Below are positions 10,310 through 23,295 of a stretch of DNA of 64,000 nt, piece after piece. Origin of the DNA: Termitomyces sp. T153 (lineage: Eukaryota; Basidiomycota; Agaricomycetes; Agaricales; Lyophyllaceae); assembly GCA_018296165.2 (NCBI GenBank), contig JACKQL020000103.1:103158-167157 (forward strand), read 5' to 3'. Every line of letters begins with the position of its first letter. Position 1 is the first letter of the stretch. A model generated the notes under the pieces. The model did no database searches, had not been told where the DNA came from, and saw only the letters and a list, made by a program, of their open reading frames with translations. The position numbers were made by a program, and so were the translations under genes.

Positions 10310-11200
10310 GAGCTGCTAAACTGAGTGACCATTTATCACTCTGGAGTCCCACTGTTTCCAGATCATGTTGTTGAGTCCTTTGCTGGGTGCATATATGGCA
10401 CTATCTTTGACCTCTATGTTGGCTACAACAAGTGCTTGATCCACTCTTCCTCTCACAACCTAACAACATTTCAGACTCTCTTTGGTGCCTTGCAACTGGT
10501 GATGCTATGAATGGAATGGACTAACTCTGTACCAATCTTTCATGATGACATCAACTTCATCTTGCAACTCAAAATTCCTCACAACATGCTCAGCTTCATT
10601 GATGACCCAGGCACTAAAGGACCCAAGGATTGGATGTTGATTAATGGCATACCTTCTAAGCATCCCAACAGCCCCAATGTTTGTCTAGGACTCTGAGAGT
10701 TCTTTGAACTCCTCAATTGCATCCTCCAGTGCATGGAGTGCATGGAGTATTGTGGCAGTATGTTCTCTGGTCATAAGCTAGTCCTTTGTGCTGTCAAGTT
10801 TGAGATTCTCAGTCATGTCTGCATGCCCAAAGCACTAGTTCCTGAAGAGAGTCACTTGGCACTAATCAAGCACTGAGGACCTTGTAAGTTGCTATCAGAA
10901 GTTTATGCCTTTCTTGGCACTGTCAGTATCCTTAGAATTTTTGTCAAGAGCTTTGGCCACTGAGCCCACCATCTGATGAAGCTAACATGTGCTGGCATCC
11001 TCTTCAAGTTTGGTCCTGATCAGATTAATGCCTAGTGTGACCTTGTGCAGGTGCTACAAGATGCCTAAGCCCCTAGTCCCTATTGATTATGAATCTACTG
11101 ATCCAGTCATCCTAGTAGTCAACACTTCATATATTGCTGTTGGCTTCTACCTCTGCCAGTGCCATAGCAATAATTGCAAACAGCATTGCTATAATTGATT
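10310..11200 (+). pseudogene. Reverse transcriptase and RNase H of second gypsy family
   Basis: RT blocks are recognisable despite stops: FQTLFGALQLVM at about 10,470-10,505, MEWTNSVPIFHDDINFIL at about 10,511-10,565, and FIDDPGTKGPKDW at about 10,594-10,640, the position of the catalytic YxDD motif. The RNase H start PVILVVNTSYIAVGFYLCQC follows at about 11,104-11,164. The order protease-RT-RNase H-integrase marks it as Ty3/gypsy, clearly different in sequence from the chromovirus family elsewhere in the window. Confidence 0.75.
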
Positions 11201-13684
11201 TGGGTTCATTATGCTTAATGACAGGGAAGTATGCTTCAGCTAGCCCAAGCTCAAGCTCTATGGTCTGTTCAGGACACTACAGACTCTGCATATGTACCTC
11301 CTAGGCATTCACAATCTCATCATCAAAGTCAATATGTGCTACATCAAGGGTATGCTCCTGAGCCTCCCTGCTATGTACCAGTGGCTTAGCAACTTGAAAT
11401 AGCCTGAAGACCTTAGCAACACCAACTATGCCACCTTTGTTTGCTATGCCACCACCTTTTTCTTAGCTGACAGCAAGCTCTGGCAATGTAATCGCAATGG
11501 TGCCCACAACTTATTTGTTGATGCCAGCCACTGTATTTGCATCCTGCATGGGCACAGAGGACTATTTGCTACTAGGGCAGCCCTGCTGGAGCACTTCTGG
11601 TGGCTTCACATTAGCACTGACATTGCTTAGTACATCTGCACCTGCCACCTCTACCAGATGACCAGACCATCAAAGTTCTCATTCTGCCCACTGTTGCTAT
11701 GCCTGCCCCCTTGTTCAGCAAGATTTACATTGATACCATGTTAATGCTGCCATCTAATAAGTTCAAGTATATTATGACCCATTATCAGACCTCCAGACCC
11801 TTTCTTAAGCCACCTCACTTTCCTCAAGTTCCCCCCTCAACACCTCCTTGACTCACCTGACCTTTGTTCACCTATGGTGCTCATCCTGGCTAAATCCAAT
11901 GTTTTCCTGAAAAACCTTGACATGTTACCTGCAGGCTCCAACACTTCTCCTTCTCCTCCTGAGCCCCTGGAGCCCCCCCAGCACTGTTCCTGATCCCAGC
12001 ATACATTACTGACTTGTTACCATGGCTTACCCAACCCAGTCCAGAATATCACAATGATCTCAGGGCAGCCCATGTTCCCATCAGATCCCATCAGTATATC
12101 ACCATGGCCCACTCACTGATTATAACTGACACTCATTGGCTTTGCATGACCCCAATGAGCCCTGCTGCCAGACCTGTTATCCCTGGAGGACTTCCAGTAG
12201 CTAGTATATAAGTGTAAAGTTGCATCTGTTACTCTAATCTTGATATTGCTTTACTTGGTTATCTGTAGTTATTGTCTCTTGTTATATTTGTCTCTGTTAC
12301 ATTTCCCAGTCTTGTCTCTATTTTATGTCTCTAGTCTTGTATGTCTTGTCTCAGTTCTATTTCATTCTTGTCTCTGTCTTGTCTCAACTCCATCTCACCT
12401 TGCATGCCTAAATTCCTTTCAACTCTAATGCTGTTACAAACTCCACACATAAGTTACAACCCCCAACACTCATAATTAACTCTGGACCTTGCTCTACACT
12501 CAGCCCCAGAACCCATCATCATTAATTGATCCTCCATCAATTGCTGGCCCTGCTCCCATCACCTGCATAGCCTCCACTTGCCCCACAATCTGTATAATCA
12601 CCTCCAGACTTGTACCTGAGTTTTTCCTCCAGCTTAACTCTTCTCTGTACCTTGTCTTAGACTTTTCTGGACTACTATAGACTTGCTTGAACCATCCCCT
12701 CTAGCTTATCCTTGCAGGTATCCAAAGTACAGACCTCTCCAGAATGCTAGGTTATAAGTACAGGACATCCTGTCCATCCAGTAAGGACTCACCCAGTTAA
12801 GCTGAGCCCCCATGGTTAGTGGAACCTGACAAAGTATATCATTCAAGGTTGCTGCTTGTTGATTCAATATCCAGAGTTTTGCATGCTCCAATGCAAAAAC
12901 ACCATTGCTATTGCCAAGTGGATCTTTGAAGACATCATCTGTTGCTGGGGTGCCCTCTGCAAGATTGTTACTGACAATAGGCCCCCCATCATTAAAGCAG
13001 TCACCTACCTAGCAAAGAAGTACCACTTCAACCACATTGATATTTCTGGCTAAGTGGGCTAGTGCTACTTACTCTGTCTTTTGGTCTGAGAGAGTTATGA
13101 TATGCAAGTGCATGAGATGCTCATCTTATTATGCCACTACAGAAACACACCCTCTCTTCCCTGCTAACATCCAAGAAGCTACTTACCTCCAGCTGCTGCC
13201 AAACTCAGTGCTCTTCTCTACCAACCTTATTGCCAGACATGCTATTAACCTTCAGCAATGCTCAGAAGACCTCAAGCAACTCCACAACAAAGACTTTAGC
13301 ACCTGTTGCCAAGCCACCCTTTGCTTTGAGAAAGAGCATGCTGCCACCATCTACAGCTACAACTTCAAGCATGGCAACCTTGTTATTATGCACAATACTA
13401 AAATTGAAGTTACTTACAACAAGAAGATGTGCTCCCATTACTTGGGACCTTTAGTGGTAATCTCTCATAACCATGGAGACACTTACATCCTTTGCAAATT
13501 ACATGGCTCTGTTTTACACCAACTAGTTGCTGCCTTTTGCCTACTCCTCTATTTTACCAGAGAACATATCAATATGCCTAGCAACCTCCTTGACATTGAC
13601 ACCTCAAAACTTTGCCAGCTAGAGAAAACTGACCTCTTAGATAATGAAGACCTGCCTAACATTGCTAGCAACAATGATGGCTAG
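11200..13684 (+). pseudogene. Integrase region of second gypsy family, split by a solo LTR
   Basis: An HHCC-like zinc region (LFATRAALLEHFWWLHISTDIA) is at about 11,560-11,630. The catalytic core begins at about 11,720, is cut by the solo LTR at 11,770, and resumes at 12,837 with WIFEDIICCWGALCKIVTDN, where the D of the DDE triad is visible. The C-terminal part is a 215-codon open frame (13,037-13,684) ending NEDLPNIASNNDG then stop. Removing the LTR and one AAGTA copy restores the reading across the junction. Confidence 0.75.
11770..12831 (+). mobile_element. Solo LTR, about 1,062 bp
   Basis: Starts TATTATGACCC (decayed TGTCATGACCC) and ends GGAACCTGACA, the same ends as the LTRs of the large element at 27,113-35,782 read on the other strand. 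A 5-bp target duplication AAGTA is at 11,765-11,769 and 12,832-12,836. A TATATAAGTG promoter box lies at about 12,207 on the plus strand. It interrupts an integrase coding region. Confidence 0.85.
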
Positions 13685-14162
13685 TGCAGCCTTGCCTTTG
13701 CTAAGCACTTATACTTTTCCTTGAATTTTTGATACTATACTAAAAAACTGTCAAAAATACTCTACAAACTATTTCTTTTGCTATCATTTCATGTTGCTAC
13801 AATAAGATGCAGTGCTATGCCTTCACTATGCTACCTTGCACAAGCCTCTAGGGGCTTTCTTGCTATGATGATCTACTGAGCATTTCCTCTTCAAGTTGTT
13901 TGGCTGTTACTATGTGTTTCTTTTCTGTTTGCTCATTTTTGGCTTCTATGTCACTAAGTGCCAAGTCCTTGGGTGGTAACAATCCTTTCTCACTTCTTAC
14001 TTTTTCCCTCAACTTTTGATATGGTACATTTTATATTGGCCCCTGCAGGGGGCACTACTAACTATATTGCAAGACATCTCAAGGGAGTTAGTCTCTATGT
14101 TAAAGCCCCTTAGGGGGGCTAGTCCATTCATAAAACAACAAGATAAAAAGACCTCTTAAGGG
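13685..14162. other. 3' flank of second gypsy family, no gene
   Basis: Noncoding. It contains three imperfect copies of a CCTTAAGGGGGYYAGTC motif (about 14,107, 14,152 and 14,177) and a near-palindromic CCCCTGCAGGGGG at 14,040. No second LTR of the preceding element could be identified, so that element looks 3'-truncated. Confidence 0.5.
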
Positions 14163-15025
14163 GGTCAGTCTGCAAACCTTAAGGGGCCAGTTCTGCAAAG
14201 TCCATCATAGCATTGGCTTCCTCAAAGTTGCTAGAGGGCATGGTAAGAGGACTGATGAGTGCCAAGTCCCCCATCTGCACATTGTTGACTATCTGCCAAG
14301 CCATTGTGGCATCACAGTTGTCCTGCAGACAGTGCAAAGTTTGCACTGTCCTTTCTTCAAAACTTGGTATCATGTTCTTGCAGTGATCATCTCCCTGCAG
14401 AACATTGCTTCTGCCACTGCCACCCTCTTTCAATTGAGCTCTAGGTGAGCATGGGAATCCAGAGTGAAGACCAGTGCTACAAAGCCATTGCCCAGTCAAT
14501 CCAAGTCATCTAGTGATATCTGGAAAAGGGGGAAATCTGTCTATTTTCCAGGGTGCTAGAAGAGATATCAGACCAAGGTTAGTAAGCAATGAAGTTGATC
14601 ACTCACTGGAACCTCTGGCCAGGGTGCAGCAGGGTCACTAGTTGCTGGTGCCTCTGGAACTGGCATGGCAATAGAAGATTTGCTAAAAGGAGATCAGTCA
14701 TAATGCCAGCAAAAGGGAAGTGCCACTTGCTAGACTCCACTGAGACCAGAAATGGAGCCCTCTTACTCTACCTCCATCTCCTCTCCACCCAAACTCTTAG
14801 TAATGGCTGTAGCTACCTTGCACCACTCTGCTAGTGACATTGCCTCTTTCTCTGCCTCATCATTGCTAGCACCTTCTATCACTTCCTCCTCCTCATTGCT
14901 ATCCTCAATGACCTCTTGATTCTTCTCTTTTCTCTTGACAAGTGTTGGCCCTCCCACCATAATCTCATCTTGCATTATCAGCAAGTCAAAGCTGGGCTGT
15001 TTGATGGCTATGGGCAGACTCTGGG
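14163..15025 (-). pseudogene. Decayed unknown coding sequence
   Basis: Two minus-strand frames look protein-like: 15,025-14,763 has an acidic stretch (EDSNEEEEVIEGASNDEAEKEA) ending LGGEEMEVE then stop, and 14,499-14,179 reads through MAWQIVNNVQMGDLALISPL. I do not recognise the family. CpG is depleted. The older chromovirus LTR at 15,026 is inserted into its 5' side. Confidence 0.35.
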
Positions 15026-15364
15026 TGTCAGAGGACTTCCATTTCTGACCTCTGTGGCAATCTCTGCTGCTTGTTCCAGACCCTTGGAGATCTCTGGAGA
15101 CCCTTAGAACTTCCCATGGTTTCTTGTTAAGCACCTCTCTAGGGTTAGGGCTAGCTTCAGCTTTTTGTACAGTTGTTCCCATGCCTCTACTGCCTGCTGA
15201 TGTGCTGCACTGAGTAGTGGGGATTCTTAGACTTGTTTTCTTCAGATTCCCCTCTGCTAAGTGATTAGTTACCATTTGTATCATTGACTACCTTGCTAAT
15301 ATACTTCAGATTCCCCTCTACTAGCTGCATGATTGAGCCACCACTCCTAGAGGTTGCCCTTACA
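15026..15364 (+). repeat. 5' LTR of chromovirus copy A
   Basis: 339 bp, TGTCAGAGGACTTCC ... GCCCTTACA. It aligns along its length with the LTRs at 16,627, 23,385 and 62,553. The sequence immediately inside, GCAGAACAAGTCTC, is shared by three of these copies and is the position of the primer-binding site. No 3' LTR for copy A is present in the window. Confidence 0.85.
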
Positions 15365-16626
15365 GCAGAACAAGTCTCTAACTCTGGTCTGGAAGCTCCT
15401 CACAGCCTGCAAGGAACCTCTGAGCCCTTATTTGTTGCTTCACCACCAGACTTAAGCACCAGTGGAATTCTATGTCTCAGCTTGCCAATCCAAACACTTC
15501 CCCAGAGGCCCCAGCCCCTCAGGACAAAGTCTGGACTCACTTGCTACACCTAGAGAACCAGGTGCAACTGACTCAATTGTCTCTCACCCATCACACAACC
15601 AAACTCTCTACCCTCTGTCAGACCACAAATCACATTTTCCAATTCCTCCAGGCACTGCTAGAACACCTGCCCCCTATCTTCACACCACTCCCAGTAGCAA
15701 AACTACCCCCAGCAGCTTCAATAGTTGCTCCTATAGCTCTAATAACTTTCTGGCCATGGATTCCATGCTCTATGCTCCTGGACACATATAACAGTGCTCA
15801 CTCTGGTGGAGAGCACTTTCTCCAGTTCTGTCTCACCTACATCCACCTCAGTAGAGATGCCTTTGACTCCAATGCATTGAAGATAGCTTGGGTGCTGTCA
15901 TATATGAAGACTGGATAGGCCTCCACCTATGCACTATGGATGTTCTGGCACCCTGGAGGTGTTGGAAGCTTCACAGATTGGGCCACTTTCAAAAAAGACT
16001 TCTAAGCAGAGTTTTTCCCAATCAACTCTACCAAAACTGCCACTTTAGCACTGCATGACAGGGAGCAGTATGGGCAAGGGAAAAGGATGCTGGATGAGTA
16101 CATCAACTCCTTCTGAGCACTAGTTAAGCAAGCTGCCTACCCCAATGGTCTCCAACTATGCCTTGTGTTCTGGGACAGCCTGCACCCTGCACTGATAGAG
16201 TGCATTGACAACCTGGTCAAGGGCTGCCCAAATGATGAATGGATTGCCTCCTGATACAAGGTGGCCTGGAATCAGTGGCAACTTATGGAGATCCAATGAG
16301 AGTGCTGCTTGTACTCTATGCAGCACCCTGCTTTGGTTGCCAGTCTCCAATACCTTGCTCTAGTACTCCTAGCATCCACCCCTGCTCTGGCCATCCCTGC
16401 ACTACACTCTTTGCTGCCAGGCATTCCCATGGATGTAGATACAGCCTGCCAGCACCACTCTATGCTGTTACTATGCCAGAAATGCAAAAACCCAAGGCAC
16501 TTTGCACAACATTGCCCATTGGGTCTAGAGGTGCACTACCTTTCTATGGTGGAGCAGGAGAAGCTCTCCTGCAGCTGTTGGCCACAAAGGATGCCATTGG
16601 AGCTTCATTACCAGACAAGCCAGCAC
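15365..16626 (+). pseudogene. Chromovirus A Gag, 5' part
   Basis: Open for 148 codons from 15,472, then continuing with stops: FLQFCLTYIHLSRDAFDSNALKIAW at about 15,815, GVGSFTDWATFKKDF, and one CCHC knuckle (CQKCKNPRHFAQHC) at about 16,474. This is the retrotransposon Gag capsid fold followed by a nucleocapsid knuckle. At 16,626 copy B is inserted; the C-terminal tail of this Gag resumes at 23,759. Confidence 0.85.
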
Positions 16627-17105
16627 TGTCAGGGGACTTCCATTTCTGACCTCTGCAACTTGTTCCAGCACCTCTGCAGCTTATTCAACATCTCTGGAGC
16701 TCTTTCTGGAACCCTGGAGATCTCTGGAGAACTGTGGAGTTCTCTGTATCACTTCAGCAATCACTGCCCTAAGGTTAGAAGTAGCTCTGGTCATCTGTAT
16801 AGTAGTTCCCACACCTCTGCTGCCCACTGATGTGCTGCACTGAGCAGTGGAGATCCTTAGACTTGTTCTCTTTGGATTTCTCTCTGCTAGGGGATTAGTT
16901 ACTGATTGTATTGTTGTCTACTCTGCTAATATACTTCAGATTCCCCTCTGCTAGCTGCATGACTCTGATCTGCTGCTCCAGAGGTTGCCCTTACAGTAGA
17001 ACAAGTCTCCTAAAACTGGTCTGAAAGCCCCTTATAGCCATAAGGAACCTCTGAGCCACTATCTGTTGCTTCCCCATCAGGACTAAACACCACAGAGTTC
17101 TATGT

Positions 17106-18324
17106 CTCAGCTTGCCAACCCAGACACACCCTTGAAGGCCCCAGCCTGGACTTGCCTGCTTCACCTAGAAACCCAGGTGCAATTAATGCAATCATCTCTC
17201 ACCTACCATATTACCAAACTTTCTATTCTTTGTCAAACAACAATCTTATCTCCCAGTCCCTCCAGGTGCTGCTTGAATGCCTATCTCCTAACTCTGCCCC
17301 TCCTGCAGCTGTGGAACCAGCCCCAACTGCATCTGCACCTGCCTTTGCAGCTCTGGTAACCTTATAGCCATAGATTCCACATTCTGCACTACTAGACACA
17401 TATAATGGCACCTGCTCTGGCAGAGAGTGATTCCTGCAGTCCTGCCTCACCTATATCCACCTCAGCAGAGATGCCTTTAATTCCAACACATTGAAAATAG
17501 CCTGGGTGCTGTCATATATGAAGACCAGACATGCCTCTACTTACACACTGTGAGTCTTCTACCACTCTGGAGGTGTTGGAAGCTTTCTGGACTGGGCCAC
17601 CTTTGAGAAGGACTTCCATGTGGAGTTTTTTCCATTAGACCCCACCAAGACTGCAGCCTTGACACTACATGATAGGGAGCAGTACAGACAAGGGAAGCAT
17701 ACACTGGATGAGTACATTGACTCATTCTGGGCTCTGGTGGAGCAGGCCACTTACTCCAATGGCCTCCAACTATGCCTTACTTTCTAGGATGGCTTGCACC
17801 CCACACTGGTGGAACACATTGACAATCTAGCAGAGGGTTGCTCCAATGATGAAAGGATTGCATCATGGTATGAGGTGGCCCAGGACCAATGGCAACTCAT
17901 AGAGATCTGAAGAGAGCTCTGCCACCCCCATTCTGCACTGCACCCAGCTCCAATCAGCAATCTCTGCTACCCTGCACCTGCCCATCCAATGCTGGCCTTT
18001 ACTTCAGCTATCCCTACAGCATGCCCCCTGCCACCAGGAATTCCTATAGATGTGAATGCTGCCAGGCAGCTCCATACTGCCCTACCACTGTGCCAGAGAT
18101 GCCAGAAGCCTGGGCACTTTGCATGGCACTGCCCCCTAGGCCTGGAGGTACACTACCTTTACTTAGTGGAGCAGGAGGAACTCCTTCTGCAGCTGCTGGC
18201 TGTGAAAAATGCTGCTGGAGCTCCATCACCAGATGAGCCTATACTGGAGTTGACCCCAGAGGAGATCAGTACATGTGCCTCACCTCCAGAGCTGGAGGGG
18301 GATTTTGAGTTGAGTGACAGATGA
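17106..18324 (+). pseudogene. Copy B Gag
   Basis: Fragmented frames give the same capsid blocks as copy A. A CCHC knuckle (CQRCQKPGHFAWHC) lies at about 18,091, inside the 111-codon frame 17,989-18,324. The tail LELTPEEISTCASPPELEGDFELSDR ends at a stop at 18,324. Because copy A is split in this tail, the two Gags can be aligned base by base. Confidence 0.85.
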
Positions 18325-18589
18325 GGTGTATGCCTCCATCACTGGGTGCTAATAGGTTCTTGTGTCTGTCAATAGAAAATGAAATTGCCTTGTCTGATGC
18401 TCTCCATTCTGAGACAGAAGAACCTCAACACCCCCCTTCAGATGTACAAACACTAACTCCAGAGCCTCCACCAAGCTCCCTGACACTTCTGAAGGTCTGT
18501 CAGTGCAGCCCCACTTAGGTGAGTTGAATGCCCCAATAGTATGTGATAGCCTCTGCCCCATCCACTAACTCTCTATGCCTCAATATAGA

Positions 18590-18938
18590 GATTGAGATGA
18601 TGGACACTCAGCAAACCCATAGAGTCACAGCTCTTCTGGACAGCAGAGCAACAGGACTGTTCCTGGACTTAGAGTTTGTCAAATGCCATGGCCTGACCAC
18701 ATAGTCCCTCTCCAAGCTCATTCCTGTCTACAACATTGACAAAATGCCTAACAAAGCAGGCACCATCAGCTCCATGATTGATCTGGTTCTCCATTATCAG
18801 AACCATATAGAGCATGCTGTATTTGCCATCACTAGCTTAGGAAGGCAGGACATGATCCTTGGTTTCACATGGCTCTGGGAGCACAACCCCAAGGTCAATT
18901 GGACTAAAGGGGAGGTAACCATGAGTAGGTGCCCCTAG
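18590..18938 (+). pseudogene. Copy B aspartic protease, active site altered
   Basis: Retropepsin-like domain. The catalytic triplet reads DSR (LLDSRATG at about 18,637) instead of DSG, a G-to-A change, while copy A at about 24,150 keeps DSGATG. AVFAITSLGRQDMILGFTWL at about 18,819 is the C-terminal ILG block. Protease would be inactive in this copy. Confidence 0.8.
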
Positions 18939-19325
18939 AAGTGTTCTACCCATGCTGCAGAGGACAGGGTGGAGTGCTGGACCTGAATTCAGAAGCATGC
19001 AGCCATTTGCATATGTTATGCTAGCCCTCTCCCTTTTGCAGATCTAGACCTCCTGGATCCCCTGCCTCTGGCATTCCCTTGTAGAGAGGCCCTCTACAAG
19101 GATGATTGGAGCAACAGCAGAGCTCCAGAGGAGGAGTGCAGAGGGGAGTTTGGTAGCATATGCAAGCCAGAGCTCCTAGACAAAGTGGTAGAAGTGGAGG
19201 ATTAAATCTATGCTACCACCATACACCTGCTGCTCTCTGTTGCAGAGATTCAGGCTAGCCAGACCACATTTCAATGGCTGGCCCAGGCATTTGCTGCTAA
19301 TGCCATGCCTTGAGAGTTCTGAGAT

Positions 19326-20640
19326 GTGGTACTCTCCTATCTTCATGTGTTCAAGAATGTGTTCACCAAAGCTTTGTTTGACTTGCTTCTGGAGCACAAG
19401 AGGTGGGACCATGCCATCAAAGTGCTACCAGACTTGGCACCCTCTAGCTGTAAGGTCTACCCACTTGTGCTCTGGGAACAGGATGAGCATGATGCATTCC
19501 TGCAGGAGAACTTAGACTCCAGTCACTTCTGCCCATCCAAGTCCCTAATGGCTTCTCCAGTCTTCTTCATCAAAAAGAAGGATGGCTCCCTCCAACTGGT
19601 CCAGGACTACTGGGTACTTAATGCCATAATAGTGAAGAACCATTACCCTCTCCTTCTCATCTTCAAGCTTATCAACAACCTCTGGGATGCGCAATACTTC
19701 ACTAAGCTGGATGTCTAGTGGAGTTACAATAACATGTGCATTCAGGAGGGAGATGAGTGGAAGGCTGCCTTCCAGACCAACTGGGGATTGTTTGAGCCAC
19801 TTGTTATGTTCTTTGGACTCACCAATAGCTCTGTCACCTTTCAGACCATAATAAATGACATCTTCTAGGACCTCATAGCAGAGGGTGTAGTATGTGTGTA
19901 CCTTGATGACATTCTCATCTATATCAAAATGCTGGAGGAACACTGTTGGATCACTTGCCTTGTCCTGGAACTCCTCTGCCAGCATCAGCTCTACCTTAAG
20001 CTAGAGAAGTGCAAGTTCAAACAAACCTGGATCAAGTACCTGAGTCTGATTATATCACATAGAACCATGGAGAAGGACCCAGTGAAGTAGCAGGTGTGGT
20101 GGAGTGGCTGGAGCCCCAGAACAAGAAGGAGGTGCAGGTGTTCCTTAGTTTTGCAAACTTCTACTAGAAATTCATCCAGGACTTTTCACACCACACCTGT
20201 CCACTATTTGACCTCATGAGAAAGGATGTTCTGTGGAGTTGGGGACCTTTAGAGCAGATGGCCTTTGACACTCTTAAGTGTGCTATGACCTCCAGACCTG
20301 ACCTCCTCTTCTTGGACAACAATTCTCCCTTTTGGGTGGAGGCTGACAGCTCTGACTTTGCCACTGGAGCCATGCTCTCATAGCAATCTCTGGAGGATGG
20401 AAAGTGGAATCTGGTGGCCTTTTACTCCAAGAGCCTGAATGCAGTGGAGCAGAACTACAAGATCCATGACAAAGAGATGCTAGCCATCATCTGGTTGTTT
20501 GAGGAGTGGTGGCACTTCCTAGAGGGCATGCAGCACAAGTTTAAGGTCTGGACAGATCATAAGAACCTGGAATACTTCTGGATGGCTAAGAAGCTCAATC
20601 ACTAACAGGCCAGTGGTCTCTCTACCTCACTAACTTCAAC
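19326..20640 (+). pseudogene. Copy B reverse transcriptase and RNase H
   Basis: RT motifs in order: SLMASPVFFIKKKDGSLQLV (about 19,540), YFTKLDV then stop (about 19,700), and VCVYLDDILIY with the catalytic YLDD intact (about 19,894-19,925). RNase H follows with LDNNSPFWVEADSSDFATGA (about 20,310) and MAFYSKSLNAVEQNYKIHDK (from 20,414). Several TAG/TGA stops interrupt the frame. Confidence 0.85.
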
Positions 20641-23295
20641 TTCTCTTTGCATTACAAGCTTGGCCAGAGCATGGGGAAACCAGATGCCCTGTCCTGGAGA
20701 GTGGACTATGGCATGGAAAAAGGGGATAACAGCAATATTGTGCTCCTCCATCCTGAATTGTTTGCAATCTGAGCCATGGAGAATCTTTCTGTCAAGGGAG
20801 CAGAAGCAGACATTCTCTGGAACATACAGTAGGGTAATTGGGATGGCCAGCAGGAGGAGCTGGTGGCACAAGCTGCTCAGACACTGAAGTCAGGGCATAC
20901 CACTGGTGCCAAGGTGGTCCATGCTGACAAATGGGCCCTCCAAGATGGAATCCTGACTTTCTGAGACTGTATCTACATCCCCAATGTTCTGGAGTTCCAT
21001 TTGAGGATTGTGGAGCAACACCATGACTCCTGCATTGCAGGGCACCCTGGACAGTGGAAGACACTGGAGCTAGTATTGCAGAACTACTAGTGGCCCCAGA
21101 TGTCCTGGTATATTGGGTCCTACACTAGTACCTGCAATCTCTGCCTCTGGACCAAGCCCCAGCACCAACTCCCCTATAGACAGTTACACCTACTACCCAT
21201 GCCTGTTGATGTGCTCCTATGCCACCTAGTGCCATGCAGGAAACCTAAAAAGAGAACCCAACACTAGTCACTAGATAGGGTAGCTGGCAGTAGGAAGTTA
21301 ATAGTTGAGGGTGAGTCTGTAACTATCCCAGAGAATGAGAGTGAGTGCTGTGTTGAAAGGTGAAGTTGAAATGGTCACTTTGCCAAAACAAAGCAAACTC
21401 TTAATAGTGGTAGAGGAGTTAGGAAGGAGAATAAAAAAGGGGAAGATGGTAATAAGGAGACTGAACAAGGGACAAATGTAAACTAGTCACTAGCCACAGT
21501 TGCTAGTGTTGCTAAGTCAAGATAATACAAGGGGCACCTGCAGTTAGTACCACACTAGATTGGAGTCAAAGTTGGTAAGACTTGTTGCTAAGTCATTGTC
21601 AACAGCAAGTGAGGAAATAGAGTAAAGGTAGACATAAAGTGTAATCTCAAGCTGGTAGGCTTAGAGATGTATGGATTTGATTTGAGGGGAGTTAATTGTA
21701 TGTTGTTGGTGTCTATATACAGGCAGTATTTATACTGTTCAAAGGTATAGTATGGGAAAGTAAGCAAATAGTTGCCACTAGCAATGGTGTCTGCCAAGAT
21801 GTTTATGGTTCATATGAGCCATCAATCTGTAACTAAGTGAAAATTATAAGTGAAGTCTCTAAAGAATAGATGCCATTCAAGTATGTTAGTAAGCTTGATA
21901 AGAGAAATGATAAGTAAAAAAAGGTACACATTTGGCAATATGTCCATATATGGGGGAGGAAAGCTGTTTTGTCACCAATGAGTTGCTAGAGTCACTAATA
22001 ATCATTGCTAGGAAAGGTCTTGGCCTTACTGTTCTAGACCCAAGGTCCAGGCTCCATGTGATATTTCTTGTGATTGATGAGTCTCATGGTTGCTAAGGTT
22101 CTATGTGAGGGCTATGTTGGTCCAGACCTTGAGCTAGGCCCCATGTGCTGAGTATTGTGGCTTGTGCCAAATTAAAATAGTCAGCTGCTGCTAAGTCTGA
22201 AATGCCAAAAATGGTGCTCAGCAACAACTGGGTCTTATCACTGCAGAATGATGGAGTGTGGCATCCATGGACTTCATTGTAGAGCTCCCTGATGCCCATG
22301 GTTATGATGCAATCATGGTGGTAGTAGACCTATACAGCAAGTGAGTGCACTTCATTCTGACCCACACCACCTGCTCTGCTATGGATGCTGCAAACCTGTA
22401 CTGGAGGAATGTCTGGAAGCTCCATAGCTTCTTCAACACCTATGTCTCAGATCAGGGACCACAATTTGTGGCAGAGTTCACTTGGGAGCTCTACTAACTG
22501 CTTGGAGTAAAGCTCCACACCACTACCACCTACCACCCACAGTCTGATGGCCAGACAGATTGTGTAAACCAGGAATTGGAGTAGTATCTTTGCCTCTTTT
22601 GCAATGAGCACTAAGATAACTGGAACAAACTCCTCCCTGATGCCAAATTCCAATACAACAACCACATTCATGCATCCACCCAGTTTTTCCCATTCTTCCT
22701 TGACATAGGATGGCATCCACACATGGGTTTTGAACCCTAAGCTTGGCCCTCAGAGTATGAGGCAGTAAATAAATTTATGGACCAGATGAAGAGGTCACAG
22801 GAGGAGGCCTGGGCAGCACTGGCAAAGGCAAAGGATGACATGGTGCAATACTACAACTGCAGACCCTGGAGCACAAACATCAGCCCAGAGATTGAGTCTA
22901 CCTGGATGCCTCTGACATTACAACTACCTGGCCCTCAAGAAAGCTGTTGCACCAGCAGTTTGGGCCTTTCACAGTAGAACAACAGGTAGGACCCTTGGCC
23001 TATTGACTCTGGCTCCCTATGGGGATGTGCCAGCTTCATACAGTGTTCAATGTGGTCAAACTGATTCCAGTCTCTAAGAATCCTATTCTGGGGCATTGTC
23101 TGCCACCTCTGCCACCCCTCATGGTGGTTAACAACAATGAGAAATATGAGGTGGAGGAAATCCTGGATAGCCATTTATTCTGGAGACAACTACAGGATTG
23201 AGGATATCTCCTGGGAGCCACAGGAGAATGTACATGCCCCTGGACTTGTCAAGGAGTTCCACCAGAGACATCCAGAGGCCCTGCATGCCATATGA
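20641..23295 (+). pseudogene. Copy B integrase and chromodomain, split by a solo LTR
   Basis: The zinc-binding N-terminus is at about 20,990-21,165. The core resumes after the solo LTR at about 22,260 with [20 protein letters not shown] (a wild-type-like integrase core block) and VSDQGPQFVAEF at about 22,445. The chromodomain starts at about 23,140 (EKYEVEEILDSH) but has lost part of its middle; ISWEPQENVHAPGLVKEFHQ ends it in another frame. Confidence 0.8.
21212..22248 (-). mobile_element. Solo LTR of second gypsy family, minus orientation
   Basis: Reverse-complement match to the LTR at 24,531-25,677 across its length, for example the region with ACAGTATAAATACTGCCTGTATATAG. A possible 5-bp target duplication TGATG (21,207-21,211 and 22,249-22,253) places the ends, but the right end lacks the expected CA, so the borders are good to a few bases only. 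Confidence 0.7.

Noticed and set aside
15026..16994. LTR-gag-LTR order as a gag-only element like the copia one
   Set aside because: The second LTR belongs to copy B, which has its own AGCAC duplication, and copy A's gag continues at 23,759.
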